From assembly GCA_035299065.1 (NCBI GenBank), contig DATGXI010000103.1:1-12206 (forward strand): a stretch of DNA of 12,206 nucleotides, written 5' to 3'. Origin of the DNA: DASPJQ01 sp035299065. Lineage in GTDB: Bacteria; Bacteroidota; Bacteroidia; Flavobacteriales_D; UBA2798. The first letter of the stretch is position 1. Each line of letters opens with the position of its first letter. Both the position numbers and the translations under genes were made by a program. The notes beneath the pieces are model-generated. The model had not been told where the DNA came from. It made no database searches and worked only from the letters and a program-made list of their open reading frames with translations. Shown here piece after piece: positions 1 to 7,111 of the stretch.

Positions 1-1257
1 AAAAACGCCATTGAACTTATACAGGACGACATGGTGAAACAAACCGACTACTTTAAGGAAATTGGTAAATTTTTGGAGGCAAAACGACTCGAAGAACGCG
101 TGAATTATGATATGGAAATGATGCGGGAACTTGGATATTGCAGCGGCATTGAAAACTACTCACGGTATTTTGACGGACGCGAAGCCGGAAGCAGGCCTTT
201 TTGCCTGATTGATTATTTTCCAAAAGACTTTTTATTGGTGGTGGATGAAAGCCACGTTTCGGTTTCACAAATAAAGGCCATGTACGGGGGCGACAGGTCA
301 CGCAAAGTAAACCTGGTGGAATACGGATTCAGGCTACCATCGGCACTGGATAACCGACCGCTTAAATTTGAAGAATTTTACAGCATGTTGAACCAAACCA
401 TTTACGTAAGTGCAACCCCTGCTGATTTTGAACTGGAGGAGAGTGAAGGAATTATTGTTGAACAGGTTATTAGACCTACGGGTTTATTGGACCCTCTAAT
501 TGAGGTGAGGCCAACGGCTAACCAGGTTGATGATTTGCTGGAAGAAATTCACGCAACCGTTGAACGCGGTTCACGCATACTGGTTACCACACTGACAAAA
601 CGCATGGCCGAAGAGCTTACCAAATATTTTGAAAAACTAAACGTGCGTTGTGCTTATATACATTCAGACGTTGACACATTGGAACGGGTTGAAATTTTAC
701 GCAATTTAAGGCAAGGTTTATTTGACGTATTGGTAGGCGTAAATCTTTTGCGCGAAGGATTGGATTTGCCCGAAGTGGAATTAGTAGCCATTATGGATGC
801 CGATAAAGAAGGATTCCTGAGAAGTGCTCGTTCATTGACACAAACCGTAGGGCGCGCAGCACGTAATTTAAATGGCCGCGTTATCATGTATGCCGATAAG
901 ATCACGGACTCAATGAAAAAATGCATTGATGAAACTGAAAGAAGAAGAACCAGGCAGGCTGAATACAACCGTGACCATAACATTACACCACAACAAATTG
1001 TCAAATCAAGCGGGCATATTCTTGCAAGAGCAAAGGCAGTGGATACAGGCGGTAAATTAATTCCATACCAGCAAAAATTTGATACCTCTGTTGCCGCTGA
1101 TCCTGTTTTGAATTACATGACGCGTGAACAAATTGAGAACAACATTAAGCTGCTGGAAAAAGCCATGAAAGCCGAAGCCAAGTCTGAGAACTTTATGGAA
1201 GCAGCACGACTCAGGGACCAGCTATTTGTAATGCAGAACCTCCTGAAGGAGAAATGA
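1..1257 (+). CDS. uvrB: UvrABC excinuclease subunit B, C-terminal part (5' end outside window)
   Basis: UvrB is the damage-verifying helicase-like subunit of nucleotide excision repair; UvrA loads it on DNA and it recruits UvrC for incision. The frame is open from base 1, so the gene is cut by the window edge. An internal ATG at 31 is not the start. The 418 visible residues carry helicase motif II as DESH (fragment residues about 82-85), a SATP motif (about 137-140), motif VI QTVGRAAR (about 281-288) and a C-terminal UVR domain in the last 46 residues (the UvrC-contacting coiled-coil hairpin). UvrB is usually about 670 residues, so roughly 250 N-terminal residues, with the Walker A motif and most of the beta-hairpin region, are missing from view. 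All visible motifs look intact. Recognition is by motif and overall sequence; I am very sure. Confidence 0.97.
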   Translation, partial: KNAIELIQDDMVKQTDYFKEIGKFLEAKRLEERVNYDMEMMRELGYCSGIENYSRYFDGREAGSRPFCLIDYFPKDFLLVVDESHVSVSQIKAMYGGDRSRKVNLVEYGFRLPSALDNRPLKFEEFYSMLNQTIYVSATPADFELEESEGIIVEQVIRPTGLLDPLIEVRPTANQVDDLLEEIHATVERGSRILVTTLTKRMAEELTKYFEKLNVRCAYIHSDVDTLERVEILRNLRQGLFDVLVGVNLLREGLDLPEVELVAIMDADKEGFLRSARSLTQTVGRAARNLNGRVIMYADKITDSMKKCIDETERRRTRQAEYNRDHNITPQQIVKSSGHILARAKAVDTGGKLIPYQQKFDTSVAADPVLNYMTREQIENNIKLLEKAMKAEAKSENFMEAARLRDQLFVMQNLLKEK

Positions 1258-1283
1258 CATGCAAAACAACCCATCAAAAACAA

Positions 1284-1301
1284 ATACAGCAGCCACTGTA
1301 T
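1284..1301 (+). terminator. Possible weak hairpin after uvrB
   Basis: A 6-bp perfect stem (ATACAG / CTGTAT) with a 6-nt loop lies 27 bp after the uvrB stop codon. It is not followed directly by a T run, so it is a poor Rho-independent terminator. It is the only hairpin I saw between uvrB and the next gene and may be chance. Confidence 0.2.
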
Positions 1302-1313
1302 CAATTAAATGTG

Positions 1314-1320
1314 TATTTTG
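1314..1320 (+). promoter_or_regulatory. Possible -7 box upstream of the small lipoprotein gene
   Basis: TATTTTG resembles the Bacteroidota -7 element TAnnTTTG but is one base short, and no TTTG/TTG box sits at the expected distance upstream. It would give a leader of about 30 nt before the ATG at 1357. This is a weak candidate, listed because it is the best match in the gap. Confidence 0.2.
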
Positions 1321-1356
1321 GAACAGTTTTTGAACCTAATCCTTTAAAGATTTACC

Positions 1357-1809
1357 ATGAAAGCTCTTTTTACATTTACGTTATCAATTGTTTTGATGTG
1401 CATTTTTATGGCTTGTAACAGCTCTAAAAAACTTGCCGGCAAGGATGCCAAACATGCGTTGAAAATAACCAGGGACCTTAATTTTGTTCGACCTGAAATG
1501 CATAGAGACGTTGCCATTGACGACTGGAGCATTGATGGAAACATTGCCAAACTGGCCATTAGTTATTCAGGTGGATGTGGTGACCATTCATTCAAACCAA
1601 TGTTTGATGGAAAATACATGAAAAGCCTGCCTGCAAAAGCCGGAATATTTTTATTGCACGACCACGGAAATGACAATTGCAGGAAGCTAATTATGGATAC
1701 GCTTTACATTGATCTTTCAGAAGCGCGTTATGATGCAAATGCGGGATCGGTTATTATTGGGTTTAACGGAAGCGAAAAAACCCTGGAATATTCTTACAAC
1801 GCAAAATAA
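1357..1809 (+). CDS. Small secreted lipoprotein of unknown function
   Basis: The 150-residue product starts with a lipoprotein signal peptide: Lys2, a hydrophobic stretch over residues 4-17, then FMAC with the lipobox Cys at residue 20, followed by NSSKK. It should be exported, lipidated and held in the inner or outer membrane. The mature part has a pattern of Cys and His: Gly-Gly-Cys74, His77, His101, His103 and Cys108, followed by a DTLYIDLS-like strand. I have an impression of similar GGC..H / H..D.C lipoproteins in other Bacteroidota but cannot name a family. The two mature Cys could form a disulfide, or with the His bind a metal; this is inference. It starts 99 bp after uvrB and is followed by a 182-bp gap, so it is probably transcribed alone. 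Confidence 0.82.
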   Translation: MKALFTFTLSIVLMCIFMACNSSKKLAGKDAKHALKITRDLNFVRPEMHRDVAIDDWSIDGNIAKLAISYSGGCGDHSFKPMFDGKYMKSLPAKAGIFLLHDHGNDNCRKLIMDTLYIDLSEARYDANAGSVIIGFNGSEKTLEYSYNAK

Positions 1810-1991
1810 CAATTGCTTCAAAAGCTTACTCGTTTACGGTTCAGCAACTGGTTTTTTAAGTTCAAAGGCCCTACTTTTCAATAAATTATAACCGCGCAAA
1901 AAACTTATCGGCCGTACCCCATTTAACGAATTGGCGCTGTGCTTAAGTCATAACTTTTTCTATCTTTATGGTAACGCATACCTGAACCTGA
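1810..1991. other. Intergenic region before the membrane protein gene
   Basis: These 182 bp hold no gene that I can support. Two imperfect -7-like octamers lie close to the next ATG, TAACTTTT at 1951-1958 and TATCTTTA at 1961-1968. TTGG at 1931-1934 is a possible -33 partner, 16 bp upstream of the first. Neither octamer fully matches TAnnTTTG. A short GCTT..AAGC hairpin near 1816-1826 is too small to call a terminator. Confidence 0.3.
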
Positions 1992-2888
1992 ATGAAGAAA
2001 AACAATTCGTTTCAAAAAAAATACCGTGAATGGCAAATTGATATTCCGGTTAAAGAGCAGCATGCACCGGTTGAAAATAATCCCGAACAGCCATTGGTTG
2101 AAGAACCGGTTTATTTACCCGGAAAAAACAATGACGGATCTCCTTCAAACAGGAACTATGCACCCACTAAACGACTAAAAAGGCCCACTCAATTACAACC
2201 ACCAAAACAACATTTTATTTCCCAACTTGTTTTTGCCATTAACCGTTGGGCAAAATCACACGTACTTGCCGCGCGGATTATTATTGCTGTAATTACCGCT
2301 GGCTTATCAACGTTGGGCCTTTTAACAGGCAAGTTGTTTGCCGGCAAAATAATTATTTCACCCGCGCTTGACTATTCATTGGGAGTTTGCATGCTAGTTT
2401 GTTTTGCTGTACTCATACAAAGCGAAAAAAAGAAAACATTTATACTTCCCTACCAATACAAACGCGCGCAGGCGGGCTACGTTTTAATAGCGTTACTTTT
2501 TGTTATAAATAGTTTCAGTAGCGGAACGCGCTTAGGTACACAGCAGGAACAAATAACACCCTATGGCTACGTTGCTCAAAAGGTTGAAAACAATTTAAAA
2601 ACCCCGGTGGCCGAGAGCCAGCAGAGTGAAGATCCTGACCCGGTTAGCAAGGAAGACATTACAGGACTTGTGGTTTTGTATGTTATTCTCATCCTTATTT
2701 TAATGTTCGCACTCTTTTGTTTATGCTGCATGGCTTTTTGTGCAGGGGGAGCAGCTGGCGGAATTCCGGCAACAATAGCCGCTGTATTCATTATTTGGCT
2801 TGTTATGAACGCCATGGTAAAACATGTTGATCGAAAAAAACTGGGACTTAAGAAAAAAGAAAAAGACAATCCGGACACGTTGGATTAA
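1992..2888 (+). CDS. Hypothetical five-helix membrane protein
   Basis: I do not recognise this 298-residue protein. It begins with a polar, Pro/Gln/Lys-rich, probably disordered segment of about 88 residues and has no signal peptide. Hydrophobic segments follow at about 91-112, 124-144, 162-176, 224-247 and 255-276. A polar loop of about 45 residues (177-222) rich in Gln, Glu and Asp separates helices 3 and 4. Helix 4 ends in a Cys-rich patch (FCLCCMAFC, about 242-250) followed by AGGAAGG, a glycine-rich turn. The C-terminus is a Lys-rich charged tail (about 277-295). The long N-terminal tail and the basic end would fit a cytoplasmic location for both under the positive-inside rule only if one segment is not a true transmembrane helix, so topology is uncertain. 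It stands alone: it ends 74 bp from the convergent oxidoreductase gene. Confidence 0.75.
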   Translation: MKKNNSFQKKYREWQIDIPVKEQHAPVENNPEQPLVEEPVYLPGKNNDGSPSNRNYAPTKRLKRPTQLQPPKQHFISQLVFAINRWAKSHVLAARIIIAVITAGLSTLGLLTGKLFAGKIIISPALDYSLGVCMLVCFAVLIQSEKKKTFILPYQYKRAQAGYVLIALLFVINSFSSGTRLGTQQEQITPYGYVAQKVENNLKTPVAESQQSEDPDPVSKEDITGLVVLYVILILILMFALFCLCCMAFCAGGAAGGIPATIAAVFIIWLVMNAMVKHVDRKKLGLKKKEKDNPDTLD

Positions 2889-2962
2889 TATAAATTCAGT
2901 ATAAACTATTTATCCCTTTATTGCTTTTTTACCCAACACCAACTCAATTGGCCGAATTACCC

Positions 2963-4495
2963 TTATTCATTTGAACGTTTATTTATTTTCTCGAGTACGG
3001 TTGTTTTATCAACCAGGTTAAAGCAGGTAGCCAGCGCGCTTAAGCTTACCCCCAGCACTCCATGCAGTGTGATGTTTTGACCCGTGAGATATAAATTAGG
3101 AATAGATGTTTTTGTATGTACCATTGTTTTAAACGGAGCCGATGCATCTTTTTCAATACCATAACCTGAACCGTACGGGCTGGCAGTATAATCACGCTGC
3201 GTTAAAGGCGTTGAGCACGAATACGACTTTATTTTAGATCGTATATCCGGGAAATGAAACTGTATGGCGTCAATTACTTTTTCACAACGCTGTTTTTTAA
3301 ATTCTGCATACGCTGCACCGCGTGCACCAGGATTTGTCACGGTATTGTGTGTCTGGAACCAGGGTTCCACTTCTTTCCAGTCCATACCACATATTACCGA
3401 AATACCAGTGGCATAACGTGAGTTTTTGTATGAGGGAGTTACTGACACCATGTAAAACGAAGGCCAACCGGGTCCTGTTGCAGAAAGATTCCACACATCA
3501 TCACCATCAACCTGGAAAATATTGTAATTGATATACTCAAATGAATTTTCGTTTAATACGATATGAAGCACAAACATGGCTTCGGTATTTTTCAGGTTTT
3601 TAATGCGCTCAACATAAGCAGGCTTAAACCGTTTTTCACCAAGAATATCAATTGTGATAGCTGGGTGAACATTGGAAATAAAATGTTTTCCGTAAATTTT
3701 TTCCCCATTGGCAAGATTAACCCAAACCAACTTTCCATTTTCAAATTCGCCTGAAATAACCGCTGCCCTGTTGCGAACCTTACCGCCATGTTTTTTTATT
3801 TCCCTTGCCATATACTTGGCTATTTGAGAGGCACCATCAACACAACGCCACGAAGACTCAATGTAATAATGCAGCACAAGTGCGTGTACATAAAAAGGGG
3901 TGCGGTATGAACCAGCATACAATGCATTGTTTCCTGATAAAACCTTTTGCAATTGCTTATTGTCTGTAATACCATTGATGAAGTCTTTGGCGCTAAGCGT
4001 GAAATCAATTCCTGCCGGCATATCATCGCCATCTTTCAATTGTGCCAGGGGTAGTTTTTGCACAATGGATTGGATAGCGCTGCAATATTTTTCTATGGCT
4101 TGTTTTTCATCAGGAAAATAATCGCAAAGGCGGTTTTTAAAATTATCATATCCTATTCCATAATGATAATATATATTTTCCTTTTTAAAATGAATGCGGT
4201 CAAATCCGTCTTCATTCATGCGTTTGAGACGAAGTTGATCATAAATACCAAAATACCTGAATAATTTATAAAGAACCTGGCCATGGTCAAGCCCACCAAT
4301 GTAATGAACGCCCGTATCAAAAACAGCTCCTCCCCTGCTAAAAACCTGTAAATTTCCTCCAATCTGCCGGTTTTTTTCCAGTACAATCACATGTTTACCC
4401 TCCTGTGCCAGTATATTGGCACAAGCCAGCGCACCCATGCCCGAGCCTATAATAACTACATCATATATTTCACTGATAGTGTCCACTGCAAACAA
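2963..4495 (-). CDS. FAD-dependent oxidoreductase of the phytoene desaturase / carotenoid isomerase / retinol saturase type
   Basis: The 510-residue product has an N-terminal dinucleotide-binding fold: YDVVIIGSGMG (residues 11-21), then the acidic end of strand 2, LEKN (Glu40), then QIGG. The C-terminus has the family's FAD-contacting signature, NLYLTGQN followed by HGVLGVSLSA (from about 467). This is the CrtI/CrtISO/RetSat superfamily, whose members desaturate, isomerise or saturate conjugated polyenes. Length is typical. No signal peptide is seen. It is divergent, across 31 bp, from a type II fatty acid/polyketide operon, which suggests it acts on the chain made there (inference). The longest frame starts with TTG at 4493-4495, but that TTG lies inside a TATATTTG octamer that looks like a promoter -7 box. 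GTG at 4484-4486 gives a 507-residue protein and is an equally good or better start. No ATG precedes the FAD motif. Confidence 0.88.
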   Translation of the reverse strand: MFAVDTISEIYDVVIIGSGMGALACANILAQEGKHVIVLEKNRQIGGNLQVFSRGGAVFDTGVHYIGGLDHGQVLYKLFRYFGIYDQLRLKRMNEDGFDRIHFKKENIYYHYGIGYDNFKNRLCDYFPDEKQAIEKYCSAIQSIVQKLPLAQLKDGDDMPAGIDFTLSAKDFINGITDNKQLQKVLSGNNALYAGSYRTPFYVHALVLHYYIESSWRCVDGASQIAKYMAREIKKHGGKVRNRAAVISGEFENGKLVWVNLANGEKIYGKHFISNVHPAITIDILGEKRFKPAYVERIKNLKNTEAMFVLHIVLNENSFEYINYNIFQVDGDDVWNLSATGPGWPSFYMVSVTPSYKNSRYATGISVICGMDWKEVEPWFQTHNTVTNPGARGAAYAEFKKQRCEKVIDAIQFHFPDIRSKIKSYSCSTPLTQRDYTASPYGSGYGIEKDASAPFKTMVHTKTSIPNLYLTGQNITLHGVLGVSLSALATCFNLVDKTTVLEKINKRSNE

Positions 4496-4500
4496 ATATA
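4493..4500 (-). promoter_or_regulatory. Candidate -7 box (TATATTTG) for the FAD oxidoreductase gene
   Basis: Read on the minus strand this is TATATTTG, a perfect match to the Bacteroidota TAnnTTTG element. TTTTG on the same strand at 4520-4516 could be the -33 box, but the 15-bp spacer is shorter than usual. If used, transcription would begin near 4486-4488, leaving almost no leader before the GTG start. The same octamer precedes yidC. Confidence 0.4.
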
Positions 4501-4526
4501 ATTATTATTTTTAGGCAAAACCCCAT

Positions 4527-5252
4527 ATGAACATTGCACTTGTTACAGGAGCCTCAGGCGGAATTGGTGAAGCAATATGCTTACAGTTGTCAACTGATCA
4601 CAGTTTGCATGTACTTGTACATTATTTCAAAAATGAAGGTGCGGCCAATGACCTTGTGAAAAAAATTAAAGATCATGGAGGTTCTTCAGAAATTATACAA
4701 TTTGATGTTTCGGTAAAAACAGAAGTTGAAAACGCACTGAAAAACTGGTGGGCTAACAACCATGATGCTGCAATTGATGTGTTGGTTAACAATGCAGGAA
4801 TTACGCGTGACAGCCTCATGACCTTTATGCAGGAAAGCGATTGGGATGACACCATGAACATTAAGCTCAAAGGGTTTTACAATGTCACACATAGTGTTTT
4901 GCAAAAAATGCTGTTAAAGCGAAGCGGCCGAATCATTAACATTGGTTCAATAGCGGGCCTGTACGGACAGCCTGGCCAGGTAAACTATTCGGCAGCCAAT
5001 GGTGGACTCATAGCAGCAACAAAATCACTTGCCCGTGAAATTGGCAAAAGAAACATTACCGTAAATGCAATTTCACCAGGCTACATTGAAACATCAATGA
5101 CAAAAGAAATTGACGCGGATGAAATGAATAAACATATACCTGCCGGCCGATTCGGCACACCCAAAGAAGTGGCCCACCTGGTAAGTTTTCTGGCATCGGA
5201 AAAAGCTGCCTATATAAATGGTGAGGTTATAAAAGTTAGCGGAGGATTATGA
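4527..5252 (+). CDS. fabG: 3-oxoacyl-ACP reductase-like short-chain dehydrogenase, catalytic Lys replaced by Asn
   Basis: FabG-type enzymes reduce 3-oxoacyl-ACP to 3-hydroxyacyl-ACP with NADPH. This 241-residue protein has the short-chain dehydrogenase layout: TGASGGIG (7-14) for the cofactor, NNAG (88-91), Asn111, Ser141 and Tyr154. In the YxxxK motif the Lys is replaced: residues 154-160 read YSAANGG, so residue 158 is Asn (codon AAT, 4998-5000). The PG motif (184-185) and the C-terminal substrate-side sequence ending VSGGL are normal. In classical SDRs that Lys binds the cofactor ribose and lowers the Tyr pKa, so activity is in question; see findings. It is the first gene of the operon and overlaps the next by ATGA. 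Aryl polyene clusters have a reductase in this role (ApeQ). Family assignment is certain; activity is not. Confidence 0.92.
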   Translation: MNIALVTGASGGIGEAICLQLSTDHSLHVLVHYFKNEGAANDLVKKIKDHGGSSEIIQFDVSVKTEVENALKNWWANNHDAAIDVLVNNAGITRDSLMTFMQESDWDDTMNIKLKGFYNVTHSVLQKMLLKRSGRIINIGSIAGLYGQPGQVNYSAANGGLIAATKSLAREIGKRNITVNAISPGYIETSMTKEIDADEMNKHIPAGRFGTPKEVAHLVSFLASEKAAYINGEVIKVSGGL

Positions 5253-5665
5253 TTGCAGGTAAACCTGAAATACGCGATATGTTGCCCCAGGGTGAATCAA
5301 TGATTATGATTGATGCGATAACCAGCTATACTGAAAATACCGTTACAACTTCCTTTGAAATTACACCCTCGTGCTTTTTTGTTGAAAACGGCAAACTTAG
5401 TACGGAAGGTATGATTGAAAACATGGCCCAAACTGCAATAGCCGGATCATTCACAAAAAAAAAACAACAAAGTAAACCTGTCAATGCATTTATTGGTGCC
5501 ATCACCAGGCTAAATGTAACAGCTTATGCCAGGCAAGGCAGCACAATACATACCAAAATTGAGCAAAAAACAAATTTAGGAAACATGTTTCTTGTTGCAG
5601 GAACTATTTTGCTTAACGAAACATCAATTGCCACCTGTGACCTTAAAATTGTTTTCGGAAATTAA
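5249..5665 (+). CDS. Hotdog-fold 3-hydroxyacyl-ACP dehydratase-like protein (ApeP-like), keeps Glu, lacks His
   Basis: The 138-residue product resembles FabZ-type and ApeP-type dehydratases. It opens with a strand like the FabZ N-terminus (MLPQGESMIMIDAI, residues 11-24; compare LPHR..MLL.D). Its central helix reads STEGMIENMAQ (51-61), with Glu57 at the position of the FabZ catalytic Glu before the MAQ motif. The FabZ motif HFPGxPxxPG is not present: by spacing, the His position is occupied by Phe43 in SCFFVENGKL. So one half of the catalytic pair is missing. It starts inside the reductase stop codon (ATGA at 5249-5252) and is followed after 10 bp by the acyl carrier protein. A likely role is the dehydration step together with the second hotdog protein at the end of the operon (inference from the ApeI/ApeP pair). 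It could instead be a structural partner. Confidence 0.83.
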   Translation: MIAGKPEIRDMLPQGESMIMIDAITSYTENTVTTSFEITPSCFFVENGKLSTEGMIENMAQTAIAGSFTKKKQQSKPVNAFIGAITRLNVTAYARQGSTIHTKIEQKTNLGNMFLVAGTILLNETSIATCDLKIVFGN

Positions 5666-5675
5666 AACACATCAC

Positions 5676-5927
5676 ATGAATGAACTAATAGAAGAGCTAA
5701 AAAAAGAAATTATATCGGCATTGAACCTTGACTTAAGCCCTGCCGACATTGACGCCCATGCTCCAATATTTGGCGATGGACTTGGACTTGATTCCATTGA
5801 TGCGCTTGAACTGATTGTTTTAATGGAAAAAAAATATGGGATAAAGCTTACGGATCAAAAAAAGGCCAAAACAATTTTCCAGTCGGTTTACACCATGGCC
5901 GAGTTTATTCATTCAAACAGGAAATGA
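5676..5927 (+). CDS. Acyl carrier protein
   Basis: The 83-residue product is an acyl carrier protein. GLGLDSIDALEL (residues 35-46) is the 4'-phosphopantetheine attachment motif with Ser40 in the Asp-Ser-Ile-Asp context. The flanking predicted helices and the small acidic size fit the family. The frame is open upstream to 5592, but the ATG at 5676 is chosen because it gives a normal ACP N-terminus (MNELIEELKKEI) and lies 10 bp after the preceding stop. Earlier starts would add residues overlapping the dehydratase gene. The stop codon overlaps the next start (ATGA, 5924-5927). It would carry the growing chain between the operon's condensing, reducing and dehydrating enzymes after activation by a phosphopantetheinyl transferase encoded elsewhere. 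Only one ACP is present, whereas aryl polyene clusters usually have two. Confidence 0.93.
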   Translation: MNELIEELKKEIISALNLDLSPADIDAHAPIFGDGLGLDSIDALELIVLMEKKYGIKLTDQKKAKTIFQSVYTMAEFIHSNRK

Positions 5928-7111
5928 GCATATTTGTGACAGGAATGGGAGTTATTTCCGCAATTGGCAACAATGTGGAGGAAAACCTAAAGGCACTGCT
6001 GAATTCAAAAGGAGGGATCAACCCACTTACATCAATCAACCGCATGCGTAAACCTTTTATTGGCGGACAGGTTAAATTATCCAACAACTATTTGCTGAAC
6101 ACCTTTTCTATTTCAGATGCAAAAACTCCTCATCGCTCAACATTACTTGGACTTAAGGCTGCCAGAGAAGCCTGGGGAAACAGAACAGAATTGAACGGTA
6201 TTCGCACAGGTATAATTTACGGAACAACCATTGGAAGCATTGACATTGACGATGAGTTGCTGGAAGTATTGGTGAACTCATCGGAAAAAGAACAAAAAGT
6301 AAGCTATGCAAAAATACATGAACCCAATTTCGGCACCGACTTTATAGCAAAACACGCAGGTATTAAAAATAACCGCTTTACCATTTCAACAGCTTGTTCA
6401 ACAGCAGCAAATTCAATCATGACCGGGGCAAGAATGATAAAAGCAGGCAAACTTGACCGTGTATTGGTTGGCGGTGCGGAATGCATAACCAATTACACAT
6501 TGAATGGATTTGATGCATTGATGTTATATTCCAATGAACCATGCACTCCATTTGACAACCAACGGAAAGGTTTAAATCTTGGAGAAGGAAGCGGGTTTCT
6601 TGTGCTGGAAAATGAAAAATCGGTTTCGGCATGTGGCTCTGAAAAATTAATGCGTTTAACCGGATGGGCAAATACGTGTGACGCGTATCATATAACAGCA
6701 TCATCGCCCGAAGGCGCAGGTGCAAAACTGGCCATTGAAAAATCATTGCAAATGGCATCCATTAAACCTGAAGAAATTCATTATATAAATGCGCATGGTA
6801 CCGGAACCCCAAATAATGATTCATCAGAATACGCTGCCATGCACGCTGTTTTTGGCGATGACATTCCCGATTTTAATTCAACCAAATCGTTTACCGGGCA
6901 TACACTGGCGGCAGCAGGTTCCATTGAAGCCATTTACACCATTCTTGCAATGCAACACAACGCTGTTTTTCCAACGCTAAACACTAAAGTACAGATGGAA
7001 GAAGCCAAACAAAAACCAGTTTTGGAACTTAAACATAAAAAAATAAATAAAGCGTTGTCAAATTCATTTGGATTTGGCGGAAACTGCACTGCTTTAGTAT
7101 TTGAAAAATGA
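5924..7111 (+). CDS. Beta-ketoacyl-ACP synthase (FabF/KAS II type), catalytic triad intact
   Basis: This 395-residue thiolase-fold enzyme should condense malonyl-ACP with an acyl chain by decarboxylative Claisen condensation. The full set of KAS I/II residues is visible: Cys158 in STACSTAANS, His291 in NAHGTGTPNNDSSE, and Lys321 and His326 in KSFTGHTLAAAGS. The C-terminal glycine loop NSFGFGGNC (380-388) is also there. Length is slightly short for FabF (about 410). It overlaps the ACP gene upstream and the chain-length-factor-like gene downstream, both by ATGA. The adjacent degenerate ketosynthase suggests that they form a heterodimer like ApeO:ApeC of aryl polyene synthesis or KS:CLF of aromatic type II polyketides. 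It is best read as the pathway-specific condensing enzyme rather than the housekeeping FabF. Confidence 0.93.
   Translation: MSIFVTGMGVISAIGNNVEENLKALLNSKGGINPLTSINRMRKPFIGGQVKLSNNYLLNTFSISDAKTPHRSTLLGLKAAREAWGNRTELNGIRTGIIYGTTIGSIDIDDELLEVLVNSSEKEQKVSYAKIHEPNFGTDFIAKHAGIKNNRFTISTACSTAANSIMTGARMIKAGKLDRVLVGGAECITNYTLNGFDALMLYSNEPCTPFDNQRKGLNLGEGSGFLVLENEKSVSACGSEKLMRLTGWANTCDAYHITASSPEGAGAKLAIEKSLQMASIKPEEIHYINAHGTGTPNNDSSEYAAMHAVFGDDIPDFNSTKSFTGHTLAAAGSIEAIYTILAMQHNAVFPTLNTKVQMEEAKQKPVLELKHKKINKALSNSFGFGGNCTALVFEK

Noticed and set aside
1..30. Treating the ATG at 31 as the uvrB start
   Set aside because: The frame is open to base 1 and the sequence there continues the UvrB family; the gene is simply cut by the window.
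2889..2962. Bidirectional terminator between the membrane protein and the oxidoreductase
   Set aside because: Only a 5-bp all-A/T palindrome (ATAAA CTA TTTAT, 2901-2913) is present, too weak to call.
2963..4495. Carotenoid biosynthesis cluster
   Set aside because: The FAD enzyme belongs to the CrtI superfamily, but no phytoene synthase, cyclase or other carotenoid gene is present; its partner is a type II fatty acid/polyketide operon.
5592..5675. Upstream extension of the acyl carrier protein frame to an ATG at 5592
   Set aside because: It would add 28 residues overlapping the dehydratase gene and unlike any ACP N-terminus; the ATG at 5676 gives a normal ACP.
6417..6758. Antisense open frame of 113 codons within the ketosynthase gene
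   Set aside because: It lies wholly inside a well-supported gene on the other strand and shows no domain or sensible composition; a shadow frame.
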